A stretch of DNA of 64,000 bases. It comes from Planctomycetia bacterium (GTDB taxonomy: Bacteria > Planctomycetota > Planctomycetia > Gemmatales > HRBIN36). Where the stretch lies: positions 124,001-188,000 of the forward strand of contig JAEUIE010000002.1 in NCBI GenBank assembly GCA_016795155.1. Reading direction: 5' to 3'. Made by a program: the position numbers and the translations under genes. The notes beneath the pieces were generated by a model, which was not told the origin of the DNA, did not search any database, and saw nothing but the letters and a program-made list of their open reading frames with translations. Shown piece by piece: positions 1 to 6,796 of the stretch (the stretch's first letter is position 1; every line of letters starts with the position of its first letter).

Positions 1-252
1 AGCGATTTCCAGACCGCCCTGTTTGAGCGTGCTGCCGGCGTGAGCAAGCGTAAGGATGATTTCCCGGAAGCTTTGACTCACGATGCAGCGCTTCGTTCAC
101 AGCAGATGGGTGGCCCGCTGTTGAACCTGGCAGGGCAGGCTATAGGCCTCAATATCGCCCGGTTCGATCGCACCTGTTCCTATGCAATAACCTACAAGAC
201 CCTTCAGCCTCTTATTGAAAAGTTGAAGGAGGGGGACAAGAAGAAAGACTGA
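1..252 (+). CDS. HtrA-like serine protease homologue, C-terminal part (5' end outside window)
   Basis: The frame is open from the first base and ends with TGA at 250-252, so only the last 83 residues are present. The stretch MGGPLLNLAGQAIGLNIARF matches the end of the chymotrypsin-like fold of the HtrA/DegP (S1C) family, where the usual motif is GNSGGPL-x-N-x-x-G-x-(V/A)-x-G-(I/L)-N. Here the nucleophile position reads QQMGG, so the catalytic serine appears to be methionine and the protein is probably not an active protease. Planctomycetes carry many HtrA-like proteins with this kind of change. No PDZ domain follows; a short Lys/Asp-rich tail ends the protein. A hairpin with a T-run follows 22 bases after the stop. 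Confidence 0.75.
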   Translation, partial: SDFQTALFERAAGVSKRKDDFPEALTHDAALRSQQMGGPLLNLAGQAIGLNIARFDRTCSYAITYKTLQPLIEKLKEGDKKKD

Positions 253-274
253 GAAACAACTGATGAACTGAAGC

Positions 275-304
275 AACAGGCTGGCATGGGCTAGCCTGTT
301 TTGC
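275..304 (+). terminator. Hairpin terminator between convergent genes
   Basis: The arms at 275-282 and 293-300 are perfect 8-bp complements (AACAGGCT/AGCCTGTT) with a 10-base loop, followed by a short T-run. It sits just after the HtrA-like stop and overlaps the stop codon of the convergent acetyltransferase at 291-293. Confidence 0.6.
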
Positions 305-770
305 TTTGAGATAAATTTATCAACGATTCTCCTGTGAGCCGATAGACGGTCCATTCATCATTCGGCCGGGCACCCAGTGATTCGTAGAATCCGATGGCGG
401 GTTTATTCCAGTCGAGGACGGCCCATTCGAGTCGGCCACAGCCACGCTCCATTGCGAGTTTGGCGAGTGTTGCCAGCAACTCTTTGCCATGCCCCTGGCC
501 CCGGCATTCAGGTTTCACGAACAGATCTTCCAGATAGATGCCGGGCTGGCCCAGAAATGTGGAGAAGTTATGGAAGAAGAGTGCAAACCCGACTCCGACG
601 CCATCCTGTTCAGCGATGATCACTTCTGCATACGGTCGTGGGCCGAAGAGATGCTCGTTCAGTTTTGCTTCTGAGAAGACGACATCCTGGCTGAGTTTTT
701 CGTATTCAGCCAGGTCGCGAATAAGTTGAGCGATGAGGGGTAAATCGTCGGGGGTGGCTTGTCGGATCAT
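291..770 (-). CDS. GNAT family N-acetyltransferase
   Basis: This 159-residue protein fits a single-domain GNAT acetyltransferase, which transfers acetyl from acetyl-CoA to an amine. The acetyl-CoA loop is visible as V-K-P-E-C-R-G-Q-G-H-G-K (canonical R/Q-x-x-G-x-G/A), preceded by the YLEDLFV strand. It is followed by the NKPAIGFYESLGA segment typical of the spermidine/thialysine acetyltransferase-like subgroup. The start MIRQATPDD is chosen because it begins the fold and has GAGAAAG upstream; a longer reading frame to 848 would overlap the upstream transporter gene. The start lies 11 bases after the transporter stop, so the two are probably cotranscribed. The true substrate is not known. Confidence 0.85.
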   Translation of the reverse strand: MIRQATPDDLPLIAQLIRDLAEYEKLSQDVVFSEAKLNEHLFGPRPYAEVIIAEQDGVGVGFALFFHNFSTFLGQPGIYLEDLFVKPECRGQGHGKELLATLAKLAMERGCGRLEWAVLDWNKPAIGFYESLGARPNDEWTVYRLTGESLINLSQSKTG

Positions 771-781
771 GGCTTTCTCGT

Positions 782-2122
782 TTATTTCGTCGTAATTCTT
801 GTTGGTGCAAGTTCGGTATCTTTCTGCAGGTATCTGACTCCCATCCACCAGAGTAATCCACTGACGACGATGAGGCCTGAGATGATGAGGAATGCGTTCT
901 TCAGGCTACCAGTGGTTTCTGCAAGGAAGCCGATGATGGAAGGGGAGATTACATCGCCGAAAGTGTGGATGACCAGAATGCAGATGGCCACCGCCATCTG
1001 TCGCATGGAGGGATGTACCACATTGGCAAGGATGGTATTGGTAGGCCCGGTGTTGAGAAACAAACAACAGATGGCCAGGAAGATGGCGTACCAGGCATAC
1101 TGTAAGGGCAGGTAGAGAACAGCCAGGAAAAAGAGGAAGCCCAGGAACATACCGACGGCAGAGACCAGGAAATAGGCGCCGCTGTACTTCTTCTGCAAGC
1201 GATCAGCCAGCCAGGCACCGAACATCGTGGACAGCAACCCAGAAAGTATAATCACGATCCCCATCTTTTGATTGATGGGAGCCAGCGCCTTTTCTTTCTG
1301 TGCATCATCCTGAAGGTTGATGCCGGCAACAGCTCCTTCGTCTACTTCGCGTCCGAGCATGTAATCGGGCATCCAGTTGATGATTCCACCCATGACGAAG
1401 GTCATGGCAGTCATGCCGAGTACGCAGTAGACAAACGAGCGGGTTTGCAGGATGAGCTTGTAATCAGCCCAGGTGGGTGGGAGTGGCTTTTCAACGACTC
1501 CTCCATCCACTTCTCCCCGTTTGGGTTCACGCATGAACAGGCAGAGAAGCGCCAGCACCAGACCGGGCCACAACATGAAATGGAAGGCATTCCGCCAGCC
1601 CCAGTGTTCGAGAATATAACCAGCCACCAGGAAGCTGAGGGCAGAGCCAACGGGAATGGCGATGTAGAAAATCGCAATGACTTTGCCTCGAAGCCGCAGT
1701 GGAAACATGTCAGCCAGGATGGCCGGTGCCGCCGGACCATAGGCTGCCTCACCAACCCCGACCAGGCAGCGAAAGAACAGCATGGACCAGAAACCTGTTG
1801 CGTACCCACTGGCCCATGTGGCAACACTCCACAGTAGGATGCCCAATACGATGATTCGCCAGCGAGAATAGCGATCACTCAGCCAGCCAAAGAGCGGAGC
1901 GAACAGCATGTAGGTGACCATGAACACGCCGAACAGTATCCCCAGTTTCGTCTTGGGAAAGTCTTCATGGGCTAACAGTTCTGTCTGAACTACAGGCCCG
2001 ACCGCTGCGAGAGTGTAGCGATCAACATAGTTCAGCATGTTGATGATAAACAGTAGTGCCAGAGTCAGGTAAGCGCCCTTGACTGGATTGCTTTGAGAGG
2101 CTGCTGCAGCAGGCGATGTCAT
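782..2122 (-). CDS. MFS transporter, spinster/ACS-like
   Basis: This 446-residue protein has twelve hydrophobic segments and belongs to the major facilitator superfamily. Helix 1 carries NYVDRYTLA, and the loop between helices 2 and 3 has GWLSDRYSRWR, the family's G-x-x-x-D-R-x-x-R signature. Around residue 125 CLVGVGEAAYGPAAP resembles the spinster-like and anion/cation symporter branches. It acts in the inner membrane, moving a small solute with a proton or other ion; the substrate cannot be read from the sequence. AAGG lies upstream of the ATG. The acetyltransferase gene follows 11 bases downstream, which suggests a two-gene operon. Confidence 0.88.
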   Translation of the reverse strand: MTSPAAAASQSNPVKGAYLTLALLFIINMLNYVDRYTLAAVGPVVQTELLAHEDFPKTKLGILFGVFMVTYMLFAPLFGWLSDRYSRWRIIVLGILLWSVATWASGYATGFWSMLFFRCLVGVGEAAYGPAAPAILADMFPLRLRGKVIAIFYIAIPVGSALSFLVAGYILEHWGWRNAFHFMLWPGLVLALLCLFMREPKRGEVDGGVVEKPLPPTWADYKLILQTRSFVYCVLGMTAMTFVMGGIINWMPDYMLGREVDEGAVAGINLQDDAQKEKALAPINQKMGIVIILSGLLSTMFGAWLADRLQKKYSGAYFLVSAVGMFLGFLFFLAVLYLPLQYAWYAIFLAICCLFLNTGPTNTILANVVHPSMRQMAVAICILVIHTFGDVISPSIIGFLAETTGSLKNAFLIISGLIVVSGLLWWMGVRYLQKDTELAPTRITTK

Positions 2123-2198
2123 AATCTGCCTTCATGTGGACTAAGTTGATTGTCTGGTTATCAACTCTGGAGGCGTGTTTGTCAACCAAGTAATAGCG

Positions 2199-3848
2199 TC
2201 AACTGACAATTCGGTTTCTTTTCTGGTTCTGAACTATCTTCATACTCATCAACGCAGCAATTGGTTTCCACCAGTTTCGCCAATGGGCTTGCTCTTCTGG
2301 CTTCAGGTAAAGTTTGAGGAATCTCAACAGATCGGTTCTGCTGGCTGAGAGTGATGTCAAGGCACTCAATGCCAGCCGGGCCAGGTCTTTCTTTTTTCTG
2401 CTGTTGCTCAGCCAGCGTGAATGAGAGACGCCGCGCAGGTCGATCAGGTATAAATCGGGCGAAGCCTCTTCAGCTTGTCGGACCAGGATATTGATGACTT
2501 TCAAATCGCGATGCGACATGCGAAACATGTGGAGCCTTTGAACTAAATCGGCAAGTTTGACCAGGCATGACTGACGTTGTTGATCACTGGCCTGGCTCCA
2601 GTAGTCGCCCAGGGAAACAGTCTGCTGCAGATGCTCCATGATGACATAGCTCATTTCCAGCCTGCCGTGCCTTCGTTTTTCAACAACAGCGAGCGGGCGG
2701 GCCGTGGGAATCTGAGCGGTTTCCAGGCGATACGCCATACGGTAACAATGGTAGGCGGGAGATCGTCGATAACGGCTCAGCCAGCGGTCGGCGGCATGTC
2801 GAGGCTTGAACTGCTTGACCACCACAGACTGTTTCCCGGCAGGCAGGACTGCAACCATCCCATGGCGGGACACTTTGAGGATAGTGGACCTGGGATGGTG
2901 GATTTGCAGGGCTGGATCGAAGAGGAATTCATTAAGCCAATCGGCAGGAAGTTTGCGGCTGGCCCAGGCATGGAAACGCCGGACACTCTGTTCATAAAAA
3001 TCACGGTTGGCCTTGGTGTTGCGATTGGCCCGATCATTCCAGATGTAATAAATCTGTTGGTGCACTTTCTGATGCAGTTCGGCAAGGAATACGCGTTCTT
3101 CTTTCCGCTCGAAATGAAAGCCGCTGGCACGCCGCAATTCGACCCAGGCACGCAGGCGATCGTGTGCGGTTACTTCATACCAGAACGTATGGCTTAAAAG
3201 CACCAGGGCATTCAGGAAGGACTTGCGATCACAGGGCGGTAAGGTCCCAACACTGTAGGGATCGATCAGGTACCAGATCCTCTGGCCCAAATCATTGCGG
3301 TGCAGGAGGATATTACCGGGATGTAGATCGTGATGGTTGATCCCTCCCTGGATGATCTGGGCGATGAACCGTGCCATTTCCGTCATAAGCAGACGGCATT
3401 CGCGATGTTGTCCCGCTTGTTTCCATGCTGTCCAGTGTAGCTGAAAATATTGTTGCAATGGTTGAGCGTGTGGAATTTCTTCGGTGATAATGTAGCTGCC
3501 ATGCACGGGGTGTTTGCCAACGGCGACCGGTTTCACGGTGGGGACAGAACGTTCACGGAGCACGAGGGTGCGCTGCCATTCAATCCATGCCTTGGCGGAA
3601 CGGATCCATTGCCTGATACGCGAGAGGAAATCCTGTTCAGGGTAGTATTTCACAAAGATCGATTTATCGGGCAACCCCACACGATAAATGGTACGGTGTT
3701 CGGAATCTTTGATGATTTCGACATTCCCGGCCCGGGTCCATTCCTCCAGACGCAGCCCTTCTTCGCCGAGCAAATGCTGCTGCCAATCGGGATCGACCAC
3801 CCAACGCTCTGTGCCGCAGTCAATCTGTTTCCAGGACGTGGAACTCAT
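2199..3848 (-). CDS. Tandem WaaP/InaA-type lipopolysaccharide kinase-like protein
   Basis: This 549-residue protein contains two protein-kinase-like domains in a row. The first has HHDLHPGN at about 172-179 and the Mg-binding YLIDPYS at about 193-199. The second has SHRDLKVIN at about 445-453 and LYLIDLRGV at about 466-474. Both resemble the Kdo kinase/WaaP/InaA branch, which phosphorylates sugars of lipopolysaccharide cores. Each half keeps the catalytic Asp and the metal-binding Asp, so both could be active. Its ATG overlaps the TGA of the glycosyltransferase gene before it (ATGA), which points to translational coupling and a shared role in making a cell-surface glycan. The second domain has K-V in place of the usual H-P before the Asn. 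Confidence 0.8.
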   Translation of the reverse strand: MSSTSWKQIDCGTERWVVDPDWQQHLLGEEGLRLEEWTRAGNVEIIKDSEHRTIYRVGLPDKSIFVKYYPEQDFLSRIRQWIRSAKAWIEWQRTLVLRERSVPTVKPVAVGKHPVHGSYIITEEIPHAQPLQQYFQLHWTAWKQAGQHRECRLLMTEMARFIAQIIQGGINHHDLHPGNILLHRNDLGQRIWYLIDPYSVGTLPPCDRKSFLNALVLLSHTFWYEVTAHDRLRAWVELRRASGFHFERKEERVFLAELHQKVHQQIYYIWNDRANRNTKANRDFYEQSVRRFHAWASRKLPADWLNEFLFDPALQIHHPRSTILKVSRHGMVAVLPAGKQSVVVKQFKPRHAADRWLSRYRRSPAYHCYRMAYRLETAQIPTARPLAVVEKRRHGRLEMSYVIMEHLQQTVSLGDYWSQASDQQRQSCLVKLADLVQRLHMFRMSHRDLKVINILVRQAEEASPDLYLIDLRGVSHSRWLSNSRKKKDLARLALSALTSLSASRTDLLRFLKLYLKPEEQAHWRNWWKPIAALMSMKIVQNQKRNRIVS

Positions 3849-4888
3849 GCAGCATTCCTGTTGGTGGAGTTATTCTGAAGCGTCTCAGGTTTTTCAAGCT
3901 GTAACGCGACCTTCCAGCGATTGATGAGTTGCGTGGTGCTGTATTGCTGTTCCACCTGCTGTCTGCCTCGCTGGCCCATCAGCTGTCTGAGTCGAGGCTG
4001 GTGCGTTAACTTTTCAATGGCCGCGATCCACTCTTCCGCTGTCGTAGCCCAGTAGCCATGCTGTTCCGGCTCGACCATGGAGCGATGAACGCCGACGGGA
4101 GTGGTGATGACTGGCAAACCAGCAGCCTGGTACTGGAGTACTTTCAAGCCGCATTTACCGCGATTCCATGAGTCGTCAGGCATCCAGGCAATGCCAATAT
4201 CGCAGGATGCCAGCAGCGATGCTTCGGTCTCCATGGACCAGGAGTGCGGTATGATTTTTACTTCAGGCCATTTTGGGAAGCGGTCACATATCAGATGAAA
4301 TTCCAGGCTTGGAAATGCCTGTTGAATGGCAGCCCACAGAGATCGCTGCTGGGCAAAGACTTTCAATGTGCTGGAGGAGCCGATCCATGCCAGACGGATA
4401 CCGAGACCATTGCGCTCGTGTTGTGCCAGTGGATAACGGCTGACATCGACACAGGTGGGCATGATTTTGATTTTGGAATGGCTGGTGAACTGGCTCGCAT
4501 ATTCGGCCAGCCAGGCGTTGCCTGCGAATACCTGGTCAGCAGCCTGTACCATGGCTTTGAAGCGAGCCTGACGGCGCGGCGATTCAGGTTGATGATGGAG
4601 AGAATTTCGCTGAAAGAAGGCATCGTCAAAATCAAAAATGAGCTGTTTACTGGCACGACGGAGTAATGGTACTTCCCAGGGGGACAGAAGTCTGCGCTGC
4701 ACGATCACCGTGCTGACCCGTTTCAATTCATGGTACAGCGACCAACGGCCCCAGGGAGTCTTGGGCATGGTCTGTACGCTGAACCAGTGCCCTTCCATAC
4801 GCAGAGCAGCCCGTACCGGTTCGATACGGTATCGGAGGCAGGCGTGATGCAGTTCTTTGCCGAGTGTAATGAGATTCATGAGTCGCAT
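3845..4888 (-). CDS. Glycosyltransferase, GT4-like
   Basis: This 347-residue protein has the GT-B fold pattern of family 4 glycosyltransferases. The N-terminal half ends near FDFDDAFF and ADQVFAGNAWLAEYA. The C-terminal half has LAWIGSSST, and CDIGIAWMPDDSWNRGKCGLK followed by LQYQAAGLPVITTPVG, the donor-binding region where an E-x7-E motif usually lies; here it is degenerate. It most likely transfers a sugar from a nucleotide donor onto a surface glycan. Its stop overlaps the start of the tandem kinase gene. The upstream ribosome site is weak, and an ATG three codons later (4879) is possible. Confidence 0.8.
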   Translation of the reverse strand: MRLMNLITLGKELHHACLRYRIEPVRAALRMEGHWFSVQTMPKTPWGRWSLYHELKRVSTVIVQRRLLSPWEVPLLRRASKQLIFDFDDAFFQRNSLHHQPESPRRQARFKAMVQAADQVFAGNAWLAEYASQFTSHSKIKIMPTCVDVSRYPLAQHERNGLGIRLAWIGSSSTLKVFAQQRSLWAAIQQAFPSLEFHLICDRFPKWPEVKIIPHSWSMETEASLLASCDIGIAWMPDDSWNRGKCGLKVLQYQAAGLPVITTPVGVHRSMVEPEQHGYWATTAEEWIAAIEKLTHQPRLRQLMGQRGRQQVEQQYSTTQLINRWKVALQLEKPETLQNNSTNRNAA

Positions 4889-4911
4889 CCATGCTTCATG
4901 AAACGGTGTAA

Positions 4912-5391
4912 TCAGCGACGGCGTGACAGGGCACGCTCGATGTCGCGTTTAGCATCCTTTTGCTTGAGTGTTTGCCGTTTGTCGTGCAGTTGTTTTCCCC
5001 TGCCTACAGCAAGCTCGAGTTTCACTTTGCCATCCTTGAAATACATCTGCAAAGGGATGAGGGTGAAACCTTTCTGCTGGGTCTTTTCACCGAGCTTGTT
5101 GACTTCACGTCGATGCAGCAGGAGCTTGCGAGGCCGTTTGGGTTTATGGTTGTTGTAGGTGCCCTCTTTGTATTCGGGGATTTCGCAGCCAATGAGCCAT
5201 AGTTCGTTGTCATCGAGGCGGGCGTAGGCGTCTTCCAGCATGGCTTTGCCTTCACGCAGGCTCTTCACTTCGGTGCCGGTAAGAACCAGTCCCGCCTCCA
5301 CTTTTTCGATCAGCTCATATTCATGAGTAGCGCGACGGTTGCGGCAAATCACTTTGATGTTCGATTTAACTGCTGCGGCTTTACCGGCCAT
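4912..5391 (-). CDS. smpB: SsrA-binding protein SmpB
   Basis: At 159 residues this is a typical SmpB length. SmpB binds tmRNA and delivers it to stalled ribosomes in trans-translation. Family hallmarks are present: NRRATHEYELIEKVEAGLVL, the TGTEVKSLREGK segment, and YNNHKPKRPRKLLLHRREV. The C-terminal basic tail begins at GRGKQLHDKR and ends in ERALSRRR; it folds in the ribosomal A site. The start MAGKAAAVKSN is chosen because GGGAGAAG lies just upstream, so the 44 extra codons of the longer open frame are not needed. No ssrA gene was found in the window. Confidence 0.97.
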   Translation of the reverse strand: MAGKAAAVKSNIKVICRNRRATHEYELIEKVEAGLVLTGTEVKSLREGKAMLEDAYARLDDNELWLIGCEIPEYKEGTYNNHKPKRPRKLLLHRREVNKLGEKTQQKGFTLIPLQMYFKDGKVKLELAVGRGKQLHDKRQTLKQKDAKRDIERALSRRR

Positions 5392-5489
5392 ACGCTTCTC
5401 CCGGTGGGCAGTGTAGCAGAGAAGTGAAGGGTGAGGGAAGGGCAGTCTAGGCCAGGTAATCACGCCAAAGTAACTATGAAGTGGATGGG

Positions 5490-5519
5490 CACGGTTAGCG
5501 TGAGTACACGCAAACCGTG
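5490..5519. repeat. Extended inverted repeat upstream of smpB
   Basis: Two 13-base arms (5490-5502 and 5507-5519) pair with one mismatch around the loop AGTA. It lies between the CoxG-like stop and the smpB start. There is no T-run on either strand, so it is not a standard terminator. It could be an intergenic palindromic repeat or a processing structure. Confidence 0.6.
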
Positions 5520-5536
5520 TCACCCGACCCGAATGC

Positions 5537-5986
5537 TTATGCAGTATTACTGAGGCGCTGTTCCAGTGAGGTCAGCCAGCCTTCGATCACTTTATTGGCA
5601 GCGCCTTTTAACAAGCCTGATGGCACCAGCTTTAGCAAGCCGCCTAACTCCAGTACCTGGGCCTGCCATTGCAGTAACGTTTCATTTTCGACTTGAGACA
5701 GGTTGAACGAGGCACTGACTTTCATGGAAGTGCCAATGCCTTTGGAGATTACTTGTAGCGTTGCATGCGTGGGTGGTGTAGCAACCGTTCGGTCGATGGT
5801 GGTTTCCAACTCACCCTTTACGAAACTCAAGTTCGGAGCAACGACCACGACTGCATGGTCTTCTTTCACTTCCTTAACAGTTTTTATGTCAGGCAGAGTT
5901 TTGACGAGATTCTGTAAATCTGCCAACTCAGAATAAAGCTGTTCACTTGGAACTGCTATTCTCTTTTCGCCTTGAAGCTGAATCAT
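5537..5986 (-). CDS. SRPBCC (CoxG-like) family protein
   Basis: This 149-residue protein resembles the CoxG (carbon monoxide dehydrogenase subunit G) branch of the START/SRPBCC hydrophobic-pocket fold. It starts with GEKRIAVPSEQLYSELADLQNL, has the central strand KGELETTIDR, and ends with a long helix, LLKGAANKVIEGWLTSLEQRL, that caps the pocket. Family members bind hydrophobic ligands. No CO dehydrogenase genes are nearby, so the name gives only the fold. Its start lies 3 bases after the receiver-HTH stop, so the two are probably cotranscribed and coupled. Confidence 0.75.
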   Translation of the reverse strand: MIQLQGEKRIAVPSEQLYSELADLQNLVKTLPDIKTVKEVKEDHAVVVVAPNLSFVKGELETTIDRTVATPPTHATLQVISKGIGTSMKVSASFNLSQVENETLLQWQAQVLELGGLLKLVPSGLLKGAANKVIEGWLTSLEQRLSNTA

Positions 5987-5989
5987 GCG

Positions 5990-6688
5990 TTATGCCCTGA
6001 TGGCAATGAACAACTCTGACATTTTGATGCCTAATCCGAGGCAGATTTTGTAGAGTGTTTCGATAGATGCTGAGTTTTTACCCAGCTCAATCTGTGACAG
6101 GTAGCCCAGTGAAACCTTGGTACGATCAGAAAGTTGAGCCAGCGTCAAATCCATGCCTTTACGACGTTCACGAAGTACTTTGCCCAGGTTCTCACGCAAG
6201 GCATCTTCGGACATTCTCAGAATGCCTTTTGATTCCAGGCAATGATGAACCGTTTCACGGAGTTTGTTGATATCGAACGGCTTGGTGATGTAATCGTAGG
6301 CTCGGGCACGCAAGCTGCTAAGTGCACTATCAACGGACGGATAACCAGTCATGACAATGACGCTGGCATCGGGTTGATTCAGCTTAACCTGATCGAACAG
6401 AGAGTTCGGATCAATGCCCGGCAGGACATAATCCATAATGATCAGGTTATAGTTGCCATTCCGCAGGGCAGCATCAATCTGATCGCGTTGATTGACAGTA
6501 TCAATGGCAAAATGAGGTTGTGCCAAAGCTCGTTCGATGACTTGGCAAATAGCTGCTTCATCATCAATGACTAAAATGCGCACATCAGCTGGACAGTAGA
6601 ACAGTTGATGGGTAGATTCGCCTACAGCTTCGGTGACAGTTCCATTATCAGAATTGAATTTTGCGCGTTTGGACCAAAGATCGAACAT
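5990..6688 (-). CDS. Response regulator with C-terminal XRE-type helix-turn-helix
   Basis: This 232-residue protein joins a receiver domain to a Cro/C1-type DNA-binding domain. The receiver has the acidic pair in ILVIDDEAA, the phosphorylatable Asp in LIIMDYVLPG, the Thr in VIVMTGYPS and the Lys in YITKPFD. The C-terminal part (about 165-232) reads LGKVLRERRKGMDLTLAQLS, then TKVSLGYLSQIELGKNSAS, a clear XRE helix-turn-helix. Receiver domains are usually joined to winged-helix, NarL or Fis-type outputs, so this pairing is less common. The start ATG at 6688 follows the GTGAGG ribosome site; the upstream GTG at 6700 is part of that site. No histidine kinase lies next to it. Its promoter is given separately. 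Confidence 0.88.
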   Translation of the reverse strand: MFDLWSKRAKFNSDNGTVTEAVGESTHQLFYCPADVRILVIDDEAAICQVIERALAQPHFAIDTVNQRDQIDAALRNGNYNLIIMDYVLPGIDPNSLFDQVKLNQPDASVIVMTGYPSVDSALSSLRARAYDYITKPFDINKLRETVHHCLESKGILRMSEDALRENLGKVLRERRKGMDLTLAQLSDRTKVSLGYLSQIELGKNSASIETLYKICLGLGIKMSELFIAIRA

Positions 6689-6744
6689 GGGCAACCTCAC
6701 GAAATTTTTTGAGAATATTCATAGCAAGTGAACATCCATAATTA

Positions 6745-6773
6745 ATCATATAGTTGCAATTCAGCTTTGACAA
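6745..6773 (-). promoter_or_regulatory. Sigma-70-like promoter for the receiver-HTH gene
   Basis: On the minus strand, TTGTCA (6773-6768) and TATGAT (6750-6745) are separated by exactly 17 bases, each one mismatch from consensus. It lies about 60 bases upstream of the ATG at 6688, so the regulator can be transcribed separately from the adaptor operon behind it. Confidence 0.65.
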
Positions 6774-6796
6774 GAAGTTAATGTTATCAAGTCGAT

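Noticed and set aside
1268-1837. A 189-codon plus-strand frame inside the MFS transporter gene
   Set aside because: The opposite strand encodes a complete transporter with membrane helices and the family signature motif.
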